Part shown: positions 3,456-5,310 of the stretch, piece by piece
Layout: each line of letters opens with the position of its first letter
Numbering within the stretch: position 1 is the first letter of the stretch
NCBI GenBank assembly: GCA_003229915.1
Contig: QIGA01000071.1
Coordinates: 1-5,310, forward strand
Source of the DNA: Chloroflexota bacterium
GTDB lineage: Bacteria > Chloroflexota > Dehalococcoidia > SZUA-161
Direction of reading: 5' to 3'
DNA: 5,310 nucleotides
Position numbers and translations under genes: made by a program
Notes under the pieces: generated by a model
What the model was told of the DNA's origin: nothing
Databases searched by the model: none
Seen by the model: only the letters and a program-made list of their open reading frames with translations

Positions 3456-4745
3456 TTGAACCTCTCGATCGTTGGCAACGGCTATGTTGGTCTGGTTACT
3501 GCAGTCGGCCTTGCTGGCAATGGGCATGAGATTCTCTGCATCGAGCAGAACACCGCCAAAGTCGATTCGATCAACCAAGGTAAGTCGCCCATCCACGAAG
3601 ATGGCCTGAACAACTTGCTGTTCAACTCGGTGAAACGCAAACGCAACCTGAGGGCCTCCTCGAACCACCAGGAAATCGTGGGCACTGACATAACATTCCT
3701 CTGCGTTGGGACCTCATGTAGCTCAGGTGGGAGCATCGACCTCAGTTGCATTGAAACCAGTGCACAAGAAGTCGGAAGAGCATTGGCAACGAAAGAAAAT
3801 TATCACGTTGTCGTTGTGAAGAGCACCGTTGTCCCGGGGACAACAGCGCAACGCATTATCCCCTTGCTGGAGAGATTCTCAGGAAAGAAGGTAGGCCAAG
3901 AGCTCGGCGTGGTGGTGAACCCCGAGTTTCTGCAGGAGGGAAAGGCTCTGCGCTGCTTCCTCAATCCGGACAGAATCGTTATCGGGGAATCCGACAAAAC
4001 GGCTGGTGATGTGATCGAGGGAATCTACGAGGACTTTGATGCTCCCGTTTTGAGAACGGATCTCAACACCGCTGAGATGATAAAGTATGTGTCAAACGCC
4101 TTCCTGGCTGCCAAAATCTCCCTTATCAATGAGGTGGGCAATATATGCCAGAAGTTCGGGGTGGACGTTTACACGGTAGCCCACGCTATAGGCCACGATC
4201 CCCGAATAGGCCATCGATTCTTGAATGCGGGTATCGGCTTCGGCGGCTCCTGCTTGCCCAAAGATTTGCAGGGGCTGATATCGGCGAGCAGAGAGATGGG
4301 CTACTGTCCACAGCTCCTGGAATCTGTTCTGGCAGTGAACAAGGCTCAGCCCATGAGGATGGTGGAGATAGCGGAGCGGAAACTGGGGGGCTTGCAGGAC
4401 AAGAAAATAGCTATCCTCGGAGTGGCGTTCAAACCCGACACCGATGATGTTAGAGAGTCCCCTGCGCTAAAAGTCATACAAGCGTTATTACAGAAGGGTG
4501 CCTTGGTCAAGGCATATGACCCAGTGGCGATGCCAAATGCCAGGCGGGAGCTGTCCACTGGTGTGGAATATTGCGATAGCGCACGTGAGGCAATCAGCGA
4601 CTCAGATTGTGTCCTTGTCATGACTGAATGGGATGAGTTCAAGAGTGAGGAGTTGTATCGGGGAAAACTGGTCATCGATGGGAGAAGGGTTCTCAGCCCT
4701 CAAAAAGCCGGAGCAGTCTGCGATTACCAAGGGGTTTGTTGGTAG
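3456..4745 (+). CDS. ugd: UDP-glucose 6-dehydrogenase, 429 residues
   Basis: It oxidises UDP-glucose to UDP-glucuronate with two NAD+ in the cytoplasm, supplying acidic sugar for surface polysaccharide. The N-terminal Rossmann motif is G7-N-G-Y-V-G12. Family signatures follow: STVVPGTT (123-130), NPEFLQEG with E157 and E161, AEMIKYVSNAFLAAKISLINE (206-226) with K210 and N214, and the catalytic FGGSCLPKD with C266 and D270. The C-terminal NAD/substrate domain has GVAFKPDTDDVRES. Length is normal and all key residues are present, so the enzyme should be active. The TTG start leaves the Rossmann strand intact (MNLSIVGNGYVG) and has a GTAGGTTGG ribosome site. The next gene follows after 19 bases, indicating an operon. 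GDP-mannose and UDP-ManNAc dehydrogenases share the fold, but the overall pattern favours UDP-glucose. Confidence 0.92.
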   Translation: MNLSIVGNGYVGLVTAVGLAGNGHEILCIEQNTAKVDSINQGKSPIHEDGLNNLLFNSVKRKRNLRASSNHQEIVGTDITFLCVGTSCSSGGSIDLSCIETSAQEVGRALATKENYHVVVVKSTVVPGTTAQRIIPLLERFSGKKVGQELGVVVNPEFLQEGKALRCFLNPDRIVIGESDKTAGDVIEGIYEDFDAPVLRTDLNTAEMIKYVSNAFLAAKISLINEVGNICQKFGVDVYTVAHAIGHDPRIGHRFLNAGIGFGGSCLPKDLQGLISASREMGYCPQLLESVLAVNKAQPMRMVEIAERKLGGLQDKKIAILGVAFKPDTDDVRESPALKVIQALLQKGALVKAYDPVAMPNARRELSTGVEYCDSAREAISDSDCVLVMTEWDEFKSEELYRGKLVIDGRRVLSPQKAGAVCDYQGVCW

Positions 4746-4764
4746 CTGGTAGGAGCGCGAGAGA

Positions 4765-5310
4765 GTGAAATCCATATTGGTTACAGGGGGAGCCGGATTC
4801 ATAGGGAGTCATTTGGCCGAGCGATTGTTAGCCAGGGGTGATCGTGTTATCTGTGTGGACAATTTTGACCCATTCTATCCCCCTAACGTGAAGAGAAGGA
4901 ATATCGAGCGCCTCCTGACAGATGAGCACTTTGAGCTTGTGGAATGCGACATCAGAAACAAAGACCAGTTGGCGAAAGCCTTCACCACCGAAGAGGTCGA
5001 TAGTGTTATCCACCTTGCGGCAAGGGCAGGGGTAAGGCCTTCGATTAGAGATCCATTGCTTTATCAGGATGTTAACGTTGGGGGAACCATCAATCTATTG
5101 GAATTGAGCAAAGAATGTGGCATTAGCAACTTCATCTTTGGCTCATCATCATCAGTTTACGGTGCCAGGCGGAAGATTCCTTTCGGGGAAAACGAAGACT
5201 GCCTTCAACCGATCTCCCCCTATGCTGCCTCCAAGCAGGCTTGTGAACTATTCTGTTATACCTATCACCATTTATACAACATCCACGTGACCTGCCTGAG
5301 ATTCTTCACT
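4765..5310 (+). CDS. NAD-dependent sugar-nucleotide epimerase, probably UDP-glucuronate 4-epimerase, 3' end off the window
   Basis: There are 182 codons before the window ends; the family is usually 310-350 residues. The extended SDR fold is clear: NAD-binding TGGAGFIGSH (residues 7-16), D32-N after strand 2, ECDIRN, HLAARAGVR, the serine motif GSSSSVYG (126-133) and the catalytic pair Y153-x-x-x-K157 in YAASKQACE. The segment FDPFYPPNVKRRNIERL and the AGVRPSIRDP loop resemble UDP-glucuronate 4-epimerases and WbpP/Gne-type enzymes, and the preceding gene makes UDP-glucuronate. The likely product is therefore UDP-galacturonate. UDP-glucose 4-epimerase or a 4,6-dehydratase remain possible. The GTG start is supported by AGGAG at 4751-4755, nine bases upstream. 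The gene is probably cotranscribed and coupled with ugd. Confidence 0.85.
   Translation, partial: MKSILVTGGAGFIGSHLAERLLARGDRVICVDNFDPFYPPNVKRRNIERLLTDEHFELVECDIRNKDQLAKAFTTEEVDSVIHLAARAGVRPSIRDPLLYQDVNVGGTINLLELSKECGISNFIFGSSSSVYGARRKIPFGENEDCLQPISPYAASKQACELFCYTYHHLYNIHVTCLRFFT

Noticed and set aside
4145..4447. 100-residue plus-strand ORF inside ugd
   Set aside because: It is an out-of-frame shadow of a clear, intact ugd.
5143..5154. Four tandem TCA triplets in the epimerase gene
   Set aside because: They encode the conserved serine motif before VYG, so the repeat is explained by the protein.

Overview
The window looks like bacterial DNA of medium GC content, with tightly packed genes and several TTG or GTG starts. 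I cannot name the organism. From memory, the style of the 407-residue protein and of the sugar-nucleotide enzymes recalls Chloroflexota or another deep-branching anaerobe, but that is only a weak guess. The left two thirds reads as an accessory region. The right third enters a conserved polysaccharide-precursor operon.

Left edge (1-670): a Cro/CI (XRE) type regulator on the minus strand runs off the window. It faces a 67-residue plus-strand protein across a dense control region. Two near-consensus promoters point away from each other and share the same -35 bases. Two matching 16-bp dyads (GTTGAC-N6-CAAC) sit on the promoters, and a perfect 12-bp inverted repeat places the same motif in both predicted leader RNAs. 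The regulator's start codon lies in a 10-bp tandem duplication that separates it from its best ribosome-binding site.

Middle (866-3207): after a gap with only mini-ORFs and hairpins comes a coupled set. It contains a 31-residue leader ORF with a perfect Shine-Dalgarno sequence, then a 407-residue protein that joins an SCP2-like N-terminal region to a possible nuclease-like C-terminal region, then a MarR-family regulator, then one or two very small ORFs. The 407-residue protein carries a recent 33-residue tandem duplication. Its C-terminus has been rewritten by an 81-bp palindromic MITE.

MITE pair: a second copy of the same MITE (78 of 81 bases identical, opposite orientation) lies at 3208-3290. 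The two copies bracket the MarR gene and the small ORFs.

Right (3291-5310): a 165-bp leader holds a perfect 17-bp AT-rich palindrome and a hairpin that would cover the ribosome-binding site. It is followed by UDP-glucose 6-dehydrogenase (ugd) and, 19 bp later, a sugar-nucleotide epimerase that runs off the window and is probably a UDP-glucuronate 4-epimerase. Together these two would make UDP-glucuronate and then UDP-galacturonate for capsule, exopolysaccharide or lipopolysaccharide. No tRNA, rRNA or CRISPR array was seen.
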